Assembly (NCBI RefSeq): GCF_019285515.1
Contig: NZ_CP079095.1
Coordinates: forward strand, 1,054,001-1,118,000
Source: Methylococcus sp. Mc7
GTDB lineage: Bacteria; Pseudomonadota; Gammaproteobacteria; Methylococcales; Methylococcaceae
Length of the DNA stretch: 64,000 nucleotides
Direction: 5' to 3'
The translations under genes were made by a program, and so were the position numbers. Within the stretch, counting starts at the first letter, position 1, and each line of letters starts with the position of its first letter. A model generated the notes under the pieces. It was given only the letters and a program-made list of their open reading frames with translations. It searched no databases and was not told the origin of the DNA. Shown one piece after another: positions 1 through 9,430 of this stretch.

Positions 1-441
1 ATCGTGGCGCTGGACTGGCGCCGAGGCAGGCAAATGCCGCTCAAGCCGGGGCTCTTCAACCTTGTCCAGACGGGCCTTGCCATTCTCACCGTCCTGGCGC
101 TGAGCGTCCTGATTTCAGCCGTGCACCAGGGGCTGCTCGGCCTGCCGGACATGGGAATCACCGGCTACGACTCCGACGGGTATCGGCTCGACTGGTATAC
201 GGACCGGAGCGGCCCTGTGCTGCCCCGGCCCTGGGTCGTCTCGGTTCCGCTGCTCGCCTACCGGCTGCTCATGCTGGCCTGGGCCCTGTGGCTGGCCTAC
301 GCGCTGCTGGACTGGCTGCGCTGGGGTTGGGGATGCTTTTCCGCCGGGGGACTCTGGCGGCAGAGCCCCAAAAGGGAACCCGCCGCCAAACCGCCACGGA
401 CCGCCGATGCTGCGGGCTCGAATGACCCTTGGCAGAGTTGA
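1..441 (+). CDS. C-terminal part of a membrane protein, unidentified
   Basis: The reading frame is open from the first base, so the gene begins upstream of the window and only about 146 C-terminal residues are present. Two hydrophobic stretches are visible, one around residues 20-40 and one around residues 80-105, the second ending in a Trp-rich patch. They enclose a polar loop that contains YDSDGYRLDWYTDRSG. The tail after the second segment is Pro/Ala/Lys rich and probably cytoplasmic. I do not recognise the family. It converges on the exopolysaccharide genes that end at 612, and the 170 bases between them show no clear gene. Confidence 0.6.
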   Translation: MVALDWRRGRQMPLKPGLFNLVQTGLAILTVLALSVLISAVHQGLLGLPDMGITGYDSDGYRLDWYTDRSGPVLPRPWVVSVPLLAYRLLMLAWALWLAYALLDWLRWGWGCFSAGGLWRQSPKREPAAKPPRTADAAGSNDPWQS

Positions 442-611
442 ACGATGCTATTGAACGGGCTTTACACCCTCGAAAATAAACTCACGTAGAGCCGCGACCA
501 TCCTCTGGCAGGATTCCGAACCCAGGCCGTCCGGAGGCGCGATCAAGGGTTTGCCTCTCGAACTCGACACGCTCTGAGCCAGGCCGGCGACCCTTTGCCA
601 TGACATAGCTT

Positions 612-1805
612 TCACCGATCGAACAGGTCTTCGTACGCCGCGAGGAGTTTCGGCGCTTCATACTTCCACTCGAGCTCCCTCTCTACGCGCTTACGCCCAA
701 ATTCGCCCATGCGCATCCTCCGAGCCGGATCGTCCAACAGTTCCACGATCTTTAGGGCCATATCTACCGGATCGTTCCTCCGCGCATATAGTGAAGCCTC
801 CAAAGCGGAAAATCGTCCTTCAGTCAGATCAAACTGAACGATGGGCTTCCCCAATGCCATGTATTCCATGATCTTATTCATGGTGGACTTGTCGTTCATC
901 TCATTCGCCACGTCTGGATTCACACACACATCCGCTGTATTAAGCATTTCCAGCATCTGTCTATCTCCAACACGGCCCGTGAAAGTGACGTACTCGGCAA
1001 CCTCCATGTCCCTCGCCAATTGCCTCATCTCCTCCAACGAAGTGCCGCCTCCTACGAGGCCAAAATGTACGTCGTCCCGCCCCATATCCTCGACAAGATA
1101 CTGTACAGACCGCAGTAGTAGCTCAATACCCTCCTGTTTTCCCATCACCCCCACATAACCTACAAGATATTTCCGACCTTTTTTCAAGACATCCAGGGGT
1201 GGCATTTTTCTCAACCGATCCAGGTTTGGCCCGCTGCGCACCACGTGCACCTTGGCAGGATTCATCCCTCCCCTTTCAATAGCGATCCTTTTGTACGATT
1301 CGTTGGTAGCGACAGATACGTCCGCCATCTTGAACGTGAGGCGTTCGAGCCAAACCATCAACCTCCAAAACACGTCTCGGCGGCCAAACTTCGCCTCGTA
1401 GAGTTCCGGAGCTATATCGTGATGGTCAAATAGAAAACGGACCCCAAAGAACAGCTTGAAGAATCCACCTACAAGGAACAAAAGATCAGGTGGATTACAG
1501 GCATGAATGACATCAAAGCCGCGATCCCTCCACACTTTCCAAGCCAACCGGAAAGTCTTCAGAAGCGCAGCCGAATACTCGGCAAAGTACCCTGTGGCTT
1601 TGCAGCCCTCTACGGGAAGATCAAAGCGATAAATGTGGATGCCATCCATTATTTCGTAGAGATCTGCGCAACCCGGCCCAGTCGGACATATCACTGAAAC
1701 TTCATACCCATTCGCCTGCAACGTGGTCGCCTCCTGCCAAACCCTCCGATCAAAGGGGACGGGCAGATTCTCCACGAGAATAAGAACGCGACGCTGCTTG
1801 TTCAC
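612..1805 (-). CDS. Glycosyltransferase, GT4 family
   Basis: A 397-residue GT-B fold glycosyltransferase that would add a sugar from a nucleotide donor to a lipid-linked exopolysaccharide repeat on the cytoplasmic face of the inner membrane. The N-terminus VLILVENLPVPFDRRVWQEA is the form typical of EPS-locus GT4 enzymes. The donor-binding half carries GYVGVMGKQEGIELLL near residue 215 and an acidic cluster followed by NKIMEYMALGKPIV near residue 310, the usual place for the EX7E motif. It is the last gene of the long minus-strand EPS locus, downstream of GDP-mannose dehydrogenase. Donor and acceptor cannot be read from sequence. Confidence 0.85.
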   Translation of the reverse strand: MNKQRRVLILVENLPVPFDRRVWQEATTLQANGYEVSVICPTGPGCADLYEIMDGIHIYRFDLPVEGCKATGYFAEYSAALLKTFRLAWKVWRDRGFDVIHACNPPDLLFLVGGFFKLFFGVRFLFDHHDIAPELYEAKFGRRDVFWRLMVWLERLTFKMADVSVATNESYKRIAIERGGMNPAKVHVVRSGPNLDRLRKMPPLDVLKKGRKYLVGYVGVMGKQEGIELLLRSVQYLVEDMGRDDVHFGLVGGGTSLEEMRQLARDMEVAEYVTFTGRVGDRQMLEMLNTADVCVNPDVANEMNDKSTMNKIMEYMALGKPIVQFDLTEGRFSALEASLYARRNDPVDMALKIVELLDDPARRMRMGEFGRKRVERELEWKYEAPKLLAAYEDLFDR

Positions 1806-1946
1806 AGTGTAAGTATAGATGATGGTGTAATATTATTATTCAATCTGCGAGCCAGCGACCATGCCGGAAGTTAGCCACACGTCCCATGACGACCGGAAAA
1901 CTTTAATCTAACCAGCCTGGTTGCAAACGGATATCACATGACAAGA

Positions 1947-3260
1947 CTACCAGCAAATTCCATCATATCGGCCGGAACTTCTTTCCGAGAAAACTCTTAC
2001 CAAATCAACCACAACTTTATCTTCACTAAGATTGCCAACGATGCCCCGAAACTCCTCTGCGCCGTTCCCGATAACAATCGTTTCGGCGAAATCCAAAACG
2101 TCCGACATGCGGTCCACCATGAGCCTGGAGATATGCGGAATATGGTTTAAAATATAGTCCCTATTCGCGCCGGTCAATGACGCCAAATTGACATTCCTGT
2201 CATAAAGTTTCAGCTCATAGCCTTTTCCTATCAGGAATTCGATTAGATCAACTATTGGCGACTCACGCAAATCATCTGTGCCAGCCTTAAAAGCAAAACC
2301 GAGTATACCCACTTTCCTGCGACCCTTGGCGACTATCATGTCAATAGCCCTTTTTATCTGACACTGATTGGAAGGCAATATGGCATTCAAAACCGGCAGT
2401 TCCAGATCGAGCGTTCTTCCCTTATACGTCAAAGCCCGGACGTCTTTCGGCAAACATGAGCCGCCAAAAGCGAAGCCCGGCCGCATGTAATATGCGGAAA
2501 GATTTAGTTTCGTATCCTGGCAAAAAATGTCCATGACCTTGTGGCCATCCACACCTACAGCCTTGCATATGTTTCCAATTTCGTTGGCAAACACAACTTT
2601 TAATGCATGCCAGTTGTTGTCAGTATATTTCACCATCTCCGCCGTCTCCACGTCCGTGCGGATCAAAGGCGCATTCATGTGCCGATACAGATCCAGGAGG
2701 GCCTCTCCCGCCTTTTCATCGGTTTCACCAATGACCGTTTTCGGAGGGTTGTAGTAATCATGTACCGCGGTTCCCTCCCGGAGAAACTCAGGATTGTTGC
2801 ACACTCCTATTTCTTCCCCAACCTTCATTCCAGAGGCGGCTTCCAGTGTAGGGATGACTATACTCCGCATGGAGCCGGGTAACATAGTGGAACGCACAGC
2901 GACCACATGAAAACCGCCCTTGATTTTGATCGCCTTGCCAATTTCCTCGCATACCCTGCGCACATATGACAAATCCAGATTCCCATTAAACTGGGAAGGA
3001 GTACCTACACAGACTAGCGACACATCGGAATTCACAACCGCATCGACAGGATTCGACGTCGCACGCAGATTTCCTTCCGCCACAGCCTTGGCAATCAAGG
3101 TACCGACATCTTTTTCGATGATAGGAGTAAGCCCTCTGTTGATAAGATCGACTTTCGTCCTATTCGGATCGACTCCGATGACGTTATGCCCCTCACTTGC
3201 CAAGCATGCCGCCGATACCGCCCCTACATACCCGAGACCGAAAACACTTAGCTTCATCAT
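1947..3260 (-). CDS. algD: GDP-mannose 6-dehydrogenase
   Basis: A 437-residue, NAD-dependent four-electron oxidase converting GDP-mannose to GDP-mannuronate, the activated uronate used in alginate-like polymers. It opens with the Rossmann motif GLGYVGAVSAACLA and carries the catalytic-cysteine motif FGGSCLPKDVRAL near residue 268. The C-terminal half has the domain motif FKAGTDDLRESP and it ends in GICW, exactly as Pseudomonas AlgD does. Length also matches AlgD (436). The alternative, UDP-glucose dehydrogenase, is less likely given the near co-linear match to AlgD motifs. It lies between the methyltransferase gene and the terminal glycosyltransferase gene, implying the polymer contains mannuronate or a sugar derived from it. 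Confidence 0.9.
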   Translation of the reverse strand: MMKLSVFGLGYVGAVSAACLASEGHNVIGVDPNRTKVDLINRGLTPIIEKDVGTLIAKAVAEGNLRATSNPVDAVVNSDVSLVCVGTPSQFNGNLDLSYVRRVCEEIGKAIKIKGGFHVVAVRSTMLPGSMRSIVIPTLEAASGMKVGEEIGVCNNPEFLREGTAVHDYYNPPKTVIGETDEKAGEALLDLYRHMNAPLIRTDVETAEMVKYTDNNWHALKVVFANEIGNICKAVGVDGHKVMDIFCQDTKLNLSAYYMRPGFAFGGSCLPKDVRALTYKGRTLDLELPVLNAILPSNQCQIKRAIDMIVAKGRRKVGILGFAFKAGTDDLRESPIVDLIEFLIGKGYELKLYDRNVNLASLTGANRDYILNHIPHISRLMVDRMSDVLDFAETIVIGNGAEEFRGIVGNLSEDKVVVDLVRVFSERSSGRYDGICW

Positions 3261-3268
3261 GAGTTCCT

Positions 3269-4213
3269 TTAATAAACACCCAACGCCGCGTTCTCTGTGG
3301 TGCCACCCGCACGGTCGCCACTTACATCCGGCTTATGGGCCACAAAGTAGAAAGATCCGGCATTCAGCAATAACCTGTTGATTTCCGTCGCCTTGGGATT
3401 AACAAACCGTCCTACCCACCACCAAATCCGGTGAGCCGCAACAATAGGAGAGATCATAGCAGCAGCGACGGGCTGCGGAACAAATGGAAACAACGCGTTC
3501 TTCAATAATGATCCCGGGGCCGTCCATCCATGATTCGGAATGATCGCGTCAACGATGAAGCCGCCTTCATACAACAGTGAATTCAGACCCAGATGGGTAA
3601 AATGAAATCGTGTCCCTCTATATGCTTCCAGATAAGCAACTCCGCCCACAAATGCACCACCCGGCACAAGAACCCGGTGTGCTTCCTGAACCATAAGCTG
3701 AGGATGCTCGACTTCTTGCATAACAGCGATGGACAAGACAAATTGAAACGTATCGCTCTTGAATGGTAATGCCTGAGCGTCCCCTAAAAACATGGCCTCC
3801 GGGTCGCTGTAATCCAACCCTGCATAACGAAACCCCTGAGCCTCGCAAAGCTCTCGATGAAGCATGGGGCCACAGCCAACATCAAGCATCATCGGGGTAT
3901 GGCCTTTGGGCTTGGGGAAATATTCCACCAGTTCGGCCGGCATTCGGGGAGGTAGCTTTCCGCCTGGTTTCCGAGCTTTACCATTGAACCGCTCAACGGG
4001 TGGAGGAGGAGCCAATGGCTCGCGGTCTATCGATATCTCATGGCTAATTTTCTTCCTTCCCTGCGGCCTCAAGTCCAAACCTCCGTTAGACCGACGGGGA
4101 AACGTAATGGCACAGCTAGGGCAGCAAAAAGAATTTTCAACGAACTCGATATCGCCCGAACAATGAGGACAGGAAAATCTGTCACAAATTTCACCAGGAA
4201 TAGCAATATTCAT
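3269..4213 (-). CDS. Class I SAM-dependent methyltransferase with N-terminal zinc ribbon
   Basis: About 314 residues. The N-terminus has two CxxC pairs (CPHC and CPSC, some 15 residues apart), a Trm112-like zinc ribbon often found on EPS-locus methyltransferases. The SAM-binding motif I reads MLDVGCGPMLHRELCEAQG, followed by GLDYSD and GDAQALPF, then the motif VLSIAVMQEVEHPQLMVQEA. These are the hallmarks of the Methyltransf_11 group. I place the start at 4213, where AAGGAT lies 9 bases upstream; an in-frame ATG at 4243 would add 10 residues. The likely job is O-methylation of a sugar in the exopolysaccharide, but the substrate is unknown. Confidence 0.75.
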   Translation of the reverse strand: MNIAIPGEICDRFSCPHCSGDIEFVENSFCCPSCAITFPRRSNGGLDLRPQGRKKISHEISIDREPLAPPPPVERFNGKARKPGGKLPPRMPAELVEYFPKPKGHTPMMLDVGCGPMLHRELCEAQGFRYAGLDYSDPEAMFLGDAQALPFKSDTFQFVLSIAVMQEVEHPQLMVQEAHRVLVPGGAFVGGVAYLEAYRGTRFHFTHLGLNSLLYEGGFIVDAIIPNHGWTAPGSLLKNALFPFVPQPVAAAMISPIVAAHRIWWWVGRFVNPKATEINRLLLNAGSFYFVAHKPDVSGDRAGGTTENAALGVY

Positions 4214-4331
4214 CCTTTTTATCCTTATTATCGCCAGCCTCATCGTATAGGATCGATGGTGGAAATGAGAAATAAACCATGGCGATTCATCCAGCCCCCT
4301 TGGCAGCGAATGCGCCCTCCCAGATATTGAA

Positions 4332-5441
4332 TCAGTTCGGCACTATCATCCGCGCCCGCTTCCAATACCCGAAATAATCGAACTGCAGTGGCGTGGTATC
4401 GTTGTACAGGTACATCGCCATAGACCAATAGTGCGGAGACGAGGCGTTTGGAACCAGCGTGGCACCAACCGCATTGGCTGCCAAAGTGCCATTGATCCAT
4501 GCCTTGAAATAACCTTGCCCGCCGCTCGCAATGGGACGGTCATCGAGATAGGCGTCGATGACTATATTGATGTCCTGCTGCGGCAGCAATCCCGTTATCG
4601 TTCCGAGCCGCTCGTGTTTGAGCTCCGGACCTATGCTGCCGTCGATATGTATCGCCAATCGCTGGCTGTTGGTCGGATCGGTATCGACCACCATTCCGAT
4701 CGAAGGAGGAGAACCATCCGGTTTTATCTGCCAGATAAGCCCGGGATGGCTGTCGCGGGGCATGAATGTCCAGGATTTGGTTAAATCCGCCCCGCCGAAT
4801 CGCACACACAGGTCCCAGACGAACCTTTGCCGGGAGGGAACATAGTAGCTGTTGATCTGGGATCTGAGAGCCCCTTCCACCACACCGTCTCCAGCCTTGT
4901 AGCCGACAGCCGTGTAGCCGTTGGTCTTGAATACCCGTCCCGGAATACCGGCATCGGTGACGGTCCAGCCGTTTATTACCTTGGCTTTGCGTGCCGCGGC
5001 ATCCCAGTAGTTGATCGTATCGAAGTCGGCTATGCCTATGCTCGGATTGACGAAAGGAACCGAGCCTCCGAAATCGAAAGTGAATGACTTCCCACCCAAA
5101 CTAATATGCTGAACTTGATTCCCGACAATGATGTCGTATGGCTCCTTGGCAACGAAGACCGAGCCGGTAATGGTAGCGCCGGGCGCCGGTGTGGGCGTCG
5201 GAGTCGGCGAAGAAACCGGAGTGGGTGTGGGTGTTGGGGTCGCGGTGGGTATTGGCGTCGCCGTGGGTTTCGGAGTCGGCGTCGCCTTCCTGTATCTCGA
5301 CGATTTGGCTTTCGCCGCCGTGGCGGCTTGCAGCGACGACGCAAGCACGATGAACGCGAGGACACCGGCGATGCGCCGGAAAGCGCGGCGCTGCGGCGAG
5401 GAGATGCCGCCCGAAAATAAAGAATCCGAATTCCTGCCCAT
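4332..5441 (-). CDS. Secreted protein with Pro-Thr linker and lyase/lectin-like domain
   Basis: 369 residues. A signal peptide (hydrophobic stretch about residues 26-44) is followed by a basic patch and a long TPTPTP-type linker at about residues 50-85, encoded by a low-complexity GT-rich repeat (about 5170-5280). The C-terminal ~280 residues look beta-rich. Stretches such as KSWTFMPRDSHPGLIWQIKP, an extended IDAYLDD segment and GQGYFKAWINGTL recall heparin/alginate-lyase concanavalin-like folds. Position inside the EPS cluster suggests a lyase or hydrolase that trims the exopolysaccharide during export, which is common in such loci. The family call is by eye only; a plain carbohydrate-binding protein is the main alternative. 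Confidence 0.55.
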   Translation of the reverse strand: MGRNSDSLFSGGISSPQRRAFRRIAGVLAFIVLASSLQAATAAKAKSSRYRKATPTPKPTATPIPTATPTPTPTPVSSPTPTPTPAPGATITGSVFVAKEPYDIIVGNQVQHISLGGKSFTFDFGGSVPFVNPSIGIADFDTINYWDAAARKAKVINGWTVTDAGIPGRVFKTNGYTAVGYKAGDGVVEGALRSQINSYYVPSRQRFVWDLCVRFGGADLTKSWTFMPRDSHPGLIWQIKPDGSPPSIGMVVDTDPTNSQRLAIHIDGSIGPELKHERLGTITGLLPQQDINIVIDAYLDDRPIASGGQGYFKAWINGTLAANAVGATLVPNASSPHYWSMAMYLYNDTTPLQFDYFGYWKRARMIVPN

Positions 5442-5566
5442 GATATCCCCCTTACCTAGGTCCTAACGACTTTCGCCCGGAACTGACCCTCGGCGACCCG
5501 ATCAGCGGACAAGTCGCCGTATTTTCATGTTTAGAACGCATTGCTCGGCCAAAATTCCGGCCTTCC

Positions 5567-6643
5567 CTAACCGCTTGCCGCCCGCCCGGCGAGAGAGATA
5601 CCCCGGTAAACGGCATCGAGCTGGCGCAACACGCCTTGTATTGCATAATAGTTCACCGCGCGGCGAAATGCACTTTCGCGGAGCCGCTGGCGCAGCCCGG
5701 TATCCTTCAGGGCGACGACCAGCGCCTCGGCCAGCGCCCCCACGTCTCCCGGCGGCACCAGCAGACCGCATTCTCCGTCGCCGAGGAGTTCGGGAATGCC
5801 TCCGACCGGGGTGGCCACGACCGGAACGCCAGCCGCCATCGCTTCCAAAATGCAAACGGGCAGCCCTTCGAAGTAGGAGGGAAGGGCCAGCACCCGGGCC
5901 GCCGACAACTCAGCGTCCTTCTCGGCCTCCCTAATCCAACCCGGCAGCCGTACGGCATCGGAAACTCCCAGCTCCACCGCAAACCGCCTGACAGCCTCCA
6001 TTTCGCCGTCGCCGGCAAGCGTGAATACGGCGTCCGGGACACGTTTCAGCACGAGGGGAATGGCCCGGACCAGATCAAAGACGCCTTTCTTCTCGCGCAA
6101 GCGCCCCAGGAACAGTACCTCCGGCCGCCCCGAGTCGCGTTCCTCCGGCAGGGCGTCGGGAACACTCACCGGATTGCCTATGACCCGAACGCTCGCCTGC
6201 GGCTCGATGGCCAGCAGCACCTTGGACCAGGCTTCGGTAAGGGCGATCACGCAGGCGGCACGCCGCAGGGTCCTCCGTACCCACCATTTCGCCGCGGGAC
6301 GGCACTCGCTGCCGTAGAACACGCCGAATTCGCCGCTGTGGACATGGAAGACATAGGGGATGCCGAAGAGGTCCGCCAACGCGCAAAGCATGGACTTCCG
6401 CCAGAAGCTGCCCCGCGAAGCGCTATGGGCATGCACGATGGCCAGACGGCGCGCCAAGAGCCGGCCCAGCAACCGTATCCCGGCCACCGCCATGACACGA
6501 AGCTGGGTCGGAAGGCCGGGTCCCTCATACGAGCACAGGTGCTCGATTTTCCAGTGGGAAACGAAATCCGGTTCGAGACAGGCGTCGATCACCGCCGCAA
6601 TGCCGCCATTCGTCCCCGGCCCGATCATCAGAACTTTGCGCAT
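5567..6643 (-). CDS. Glycosyltransferase, GT4 family
   Basis: About 358 residues, GT-B fold. It starts MRKVLMIGPGTNGGIAAVI, a donor-independent N-terminal Rossmann motif with the GGI loop typical of EPS GT4 enzymes. The C-terminal half has VLFLGRLREKKGVFDLV, LAGDGEMEAV and the donor-binding EX7E region SYFEGLPVCILEAMAAGVPV. The start at 6643 has GAAAGAAG just upstream; the open frame runs further to 6703 but without a ribosome site and overlapping the flippase gene. It probably adds a residue to the undecaprenyl-linked repeat unit. It follows the flippase gene directly. Confidence 0.87.
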   Translation of the reverse strand: MRKVLMIGPGTNGGIAAVIDACLEPDFVSHWKIEHLCSYEGPGLPTQLRVMAVAGIRLLGRLLARRLAIVHAHSASRGSFWRKSMLCALADLFGIPYVFHVHSGEFGVFYGSECRPAAKWWVRRTLRRAACVIALTEAWSKVLLAIEPQASVRVIGNPVSVPDALPEERDSGRPEVLFLGRLREKKGVFDLVRAIPLVLKRVPDAVFTLAGDGEMEAVRRFAVELGVSDAVRLPGWIREAEKDAELSAARVLALPSYFEGLPVCILEAMAAGVPVVATPVGGIPELLGDGECGLLVPPGDVGALAEALVVALKDTGLRQRLRESAFRRAVNYYAIQGVLRQLDAVYRGISLAGRAASG

Positions 6644-6668
6644 GGCTCTTCTTTCCCCAATAAACCCC

Positions 6669-8222
6669 TCATGCGGCGGGGGTACGCGACAACAGCCTGG
6701 CACCGCGCGGGCTCCAGTCCGATACGAGCGCCGCTTCGGCGGCGCTCAAAGGCTTCGCCACAAGCGTTCCGACCGCGCCCAGGAGCAGACAGACCGCAAC
6801 GCTCGTCGGCATGTCGAAACGGACCAGTGGGCCTGACCACACCAGTGCGCCGGCCCCCATGCCATACCAGGCGGCCAGACGAAGCAATCCGCCCCAAGCC
6901 AATCTGAAGGGGTATCCCCGCCGCCGCAAAGCCAGAATGATGCCGAAGTTGAAAAACGCCTCTGCCCCAATGACGAGTACTATCAGTTCAGTCAGGCGCC
7001 CGCCTGAAGTCAAAAGGAACACTGCCATGACCGGCACCGCGAGCAGCCAGAAACCCCAGCGGACGTACAGATCGGTGGCCAGCACCACATTGCAGGACAG
7101 CTCGACCACCCGGCGCAGGATCGTCAGGGCGGTACCGACAAGCATCAGCGCAATGACGGGACCCGCCTCCCGAAAACGCTCTCCGCCCAGGAGCATGGCG
7201 CCCATTCCGCCGAAGGCGATGAAATAAACGACGACCGGCATGAGCAGGATCATGGAAGATTTGAACCAGATTCCGACCCGCAGCATGAAGCCGCCGAAGT
7301 CACGGCGCCGGCTGAAAAAGGCGATCAAGGTGGGCTGAATGACGCTGCGCAGGAGATCGGTCGGCAGGTAGCGGCGCACCTGGTCGGAAAAATTGGTGCT
7401 GAAACCGAAAACCGCGGCGGCGTCAGCCCCAAGGATGCGGGCGACGATGAGAGTCAGCATCTGCGAGCCGTACGCGAAGGCAAGCAGGTAACTGATGTAG
7501 GTATTGACCGCCAGCTTGAGTAACTGCTTCCGGCGCGGCGGCGTCCAATCCCCCGAAGGCGCCACCCGGTAACGCAGTGACCACATCTCGCGCAGCAGGA
7601 GCACAGCGCCCAATCCCGTACTCCCGCAGGACGCCATCAGCTCATAGCGCACGGCATCCAAGGCAGTGATCTCACGCCCTGCAAACCAATCGGATCCCAG
7701 CAGAGCGGCCAGCGTTCCCGAGCGAACCACCTGAGCCGCCTGGGCGGCACCCTGGCGCATCAAGGTGCCGAGCATCTGCTCGCGATAGAAGCGTCCGAAT
7801 CCCTCCACGGCCAGGACGGCGCCGGCGAGGGACAATACCGGCGCCGCCGCCTCCATCCGCAGCAGGGCCGCGACTTGTTCGGCATGGAAGAACAAAACGG
7901 CGCCGGCGCAGGCATAGAAGGCCATTTGCATCCCGGCGAGCCGGCAGATGATGCCTAGGATCGTCCTTCCCGCGGCATGCAGACGGTACTCGGGGAGTAT
8001 CCTGGCCGCCACCCAATCCAATCCCGGCGTCGAGAGCGCAAGCCCCGTTTCCATGGCCGCCAGCGCGGCCATGTAGGTCCCGTAGGCCTCCAGCGGCAGG
8101 ACCCGGGCCGCCAGCGCGAAGGCCGAAAACGTCAGCAGTGCGGAAACGGCCCGCCCCGACAGGTAAGCGAGCGCGCTGCCCCGGAGCGCGGCGGCACCGT
8201 AAGGATTGCCGGAACCGCTCAT
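6669..8222 (-). CDS. wzx: Polysaccharide flippase, Wzx-like
   Basis: About 517 residues with some 12-14 hydrophobic segments and little else, as in the MATE-like Wzx/PST flippases that move undecaprenyl-linked repeat units to the periplasm. The start MSGSGNPYGAAALRG at 8222 overlaps the preceding glycosyltransferase stop in an ATGA arrangement. The longer frame to 8534 is overlap with that gene and is Arg-rich non-coding sequence. Lying among polymerase, glycosyltransferase and export genes it completes a Wzx/Wzy-dependent pathway. The specific subfamily cannot be assigned from sequence alone. Confidence 0.82.
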   Translation of the reverse strand: MSGSGNPYGAAALRGSALAYLSGRAVSALLTFSAFALAARVLPLEAYGTYMAALAAMETGLALSTPGLDWVAARILPEYRLHAAGRTILGIICRLAGMQMAFYACAGAVLFFHAEQVAALLRMEAAAPVLSLAGAVLAVEGFGRFYREQMLGTLMRQGAAQAAQVVRSGTLAALLGSDWFAGREITALDAVRYELMASCGSTGLGAVLLLREMWSLRYRVAPSGDWTPPRRKQLLKLAVNTYISYLLAFAYGSQMLTLIVARILGADAAAVFGFSTNFSDQVRRYLPTDLLRSVIQPTLIAFFSRRRDFGGFMLRVGIWFKSSMILLMPVVVYFIAFGGMGAMLLGGERFREAGPVIALMLVGTALTILRRVVELSCNVVLATDLYVRWGFWLLAVPVMAVFLLTSGGRLTELIVLVIGAEAFFNFGIILALRRRGYPFRLAWGGLLRLAAWYGMGAGALVWSGPLVRFDMPTSVAVCLLLGAVGTLVAKPLSAAEAALVSDWSPRGARLLSRTPAA

Positions 8223-9430
8223 CGCGCCTCGCCGCCGACCAACTGCCGGTATTTCTCGGCGAGGTTCCGCGCGATGACCTCGTAGCTTCTGAGACCCGGT
8301 ATCGCCCGCCGCCCCGCCTCGCCCATGCGGCGCGCGGCCTCGGGGTCCCGCAGCAATTGCAATATGCCGGCGGCGAAACCGGCCGGGGTCAGCGGCACGC
8401 AAAGCCCCCCGCCGGTTTCGCCTATAAGGTAGGCCTGATCGGGAAGATCGTTGGCGACCACCGGAACGCCCCAGGCCATGTACTCGATGACCTTGGTGGG
8501 CGAAGCCACTTCCAGGGACGGCGTGCGCGCGCAAGGCGACAGTCCGATCTCGGCGTTCCGCAAATAGCGGCGCGCCTCTTCCCCCGGCAACCAGCCCGTG
8601 AACAGGACGTGATCCTGCAAGCCGAGTTGTCCCACCAAACCGTCGAACCAGCGCCTTTCGATCACCTCCTCGGCATCCCCCACGCAGACCAGCAAGGCCG
8701 AGGGGAACTCATCGCGCACCGCGGCCATCGCTTCGATCATGACCTCCGACCGGCGCGCCCGTTCCAGAGCCCCCAAATAGACGATGACGCGCCGACCCGC
8801 CAGGCGCGGATCGTCCGCTGGCGGAATGTCGTCGAGCCGGTCGGGAATCGTCGCCCCCATCGGCACCGGCGTCATGCGCGCGGCAGGAAGGCCGTGGCTC
8901 TCCAGCAGCATCCGCATGGCATCGCTCTGCACGAAAATATGGTCCGCCGCCGGCAGGACGCGGCGATACAACAGCCAGGCGGAAAAACGCCCGCGCAGCC
9001 GGAACAGCAGGCGCCGGCCGGTTCCGACCAGCCCGGACGGATCGGGCGAGCCCCGTTCCGCCCAGTACTCGGGGAAGGGGAAGGACATCCAGTAATAGAA
9101 CGGCTTTCCCCGCAGCCGGGCCGCCCAAAGGCCGATCAGCGCCCCGACAATCCGGTCGCGGACTTGAACCGCGGAATAATCGGCACGCGCCAGCCGGAAT
9201 AGGTCCAGTGCAAGCATCAGCCGCGCCCGGATCCGCCCCCATCTGCCGCGGGCGGTCCGCGTAAACGCCCCGCCCGCCTCCCAGGCGCACTCGCCGACGT
9301 TGCCCTCCTGCACGGCGACGATGTCCGAGTACACACCGAACCCGGGCAGGTAACGGCCGAACAGCGTCGCCACGTCGACCCGGAAGGTGGGAAACGGCTC
9401 ACGCGTGAGATAGAGCAGTCTGATGTTCAT
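8219..9430 (-). CDS. Glycosyltransferase, GT4 family
   Basis: 403 residues, GT-B fold. The N-terminus MNIRLLYLTREPFPTFRVDV resembles GT4 enzymes of EPS clusters. The C-terminal domain shows VIVYLGALERARRSEVMIEA, VLFTGWLPGEEARRYL and the EX7E region PSLEVASPTKVIEYMAWGVP. It overlaps the polymerase gene by 32 bases at its 5' end and the flippase gene by 4 bases at its 3' end, so the three are almost certainly co-transcribed and coupled. Sugar donor is unknown. Confidence 0.87.
   Translation of the reverse strand: MNIRLLYLTREPFPTFRVDVATLFGRYLPGFGVYSDIVAVQEGNVGECAWEAGGAFTRTARGRWGRIRARLMLALDLFRLARADYSAVQVRDRIVGALIGLWAARLRGKPFYYWMSFPFPEYWAERGSPDPSGLVGTGRRLLFRLRGRFSAWLLYRRVLPAADHIFVQSDAMRMLLESHGLPAARMTPVPMGATIPDRLDDIPPADDPRLAGRRVIVYLGALERARRSEVMIEAMAAVRDEFPSALLVCVGDAEEVIERRWFDGLVGQLGLQDHVLFTGWLPGEEARRYLRNAEIGLSPCARTPSLEVASPTKVIEYMAWGVPVVANDLPDQAYLIGETGGGLCVPLTPAGFAAGILQLLRDPEAARRMGEAGRRAIPGLRSYEVIARNLAEKYRQLVGGEAR

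Noticed and set aside
5170-5280. Possible tandem repeat or CRISPR-like array
   Set aside because: The GT-rich repetition encodes the Thr-Pro linker of the secreted protein; units are 6 bases and continuous, with no spacers.
5636-6907. Long plus-strand ORF of 423 codons
   Set aside because: It is antisense to the glycosyltransferase and flippase genes; composition is Arg/Gln/Pro/His-rich as expected of a GC-rich shadow frame, and no motif is recognisable.
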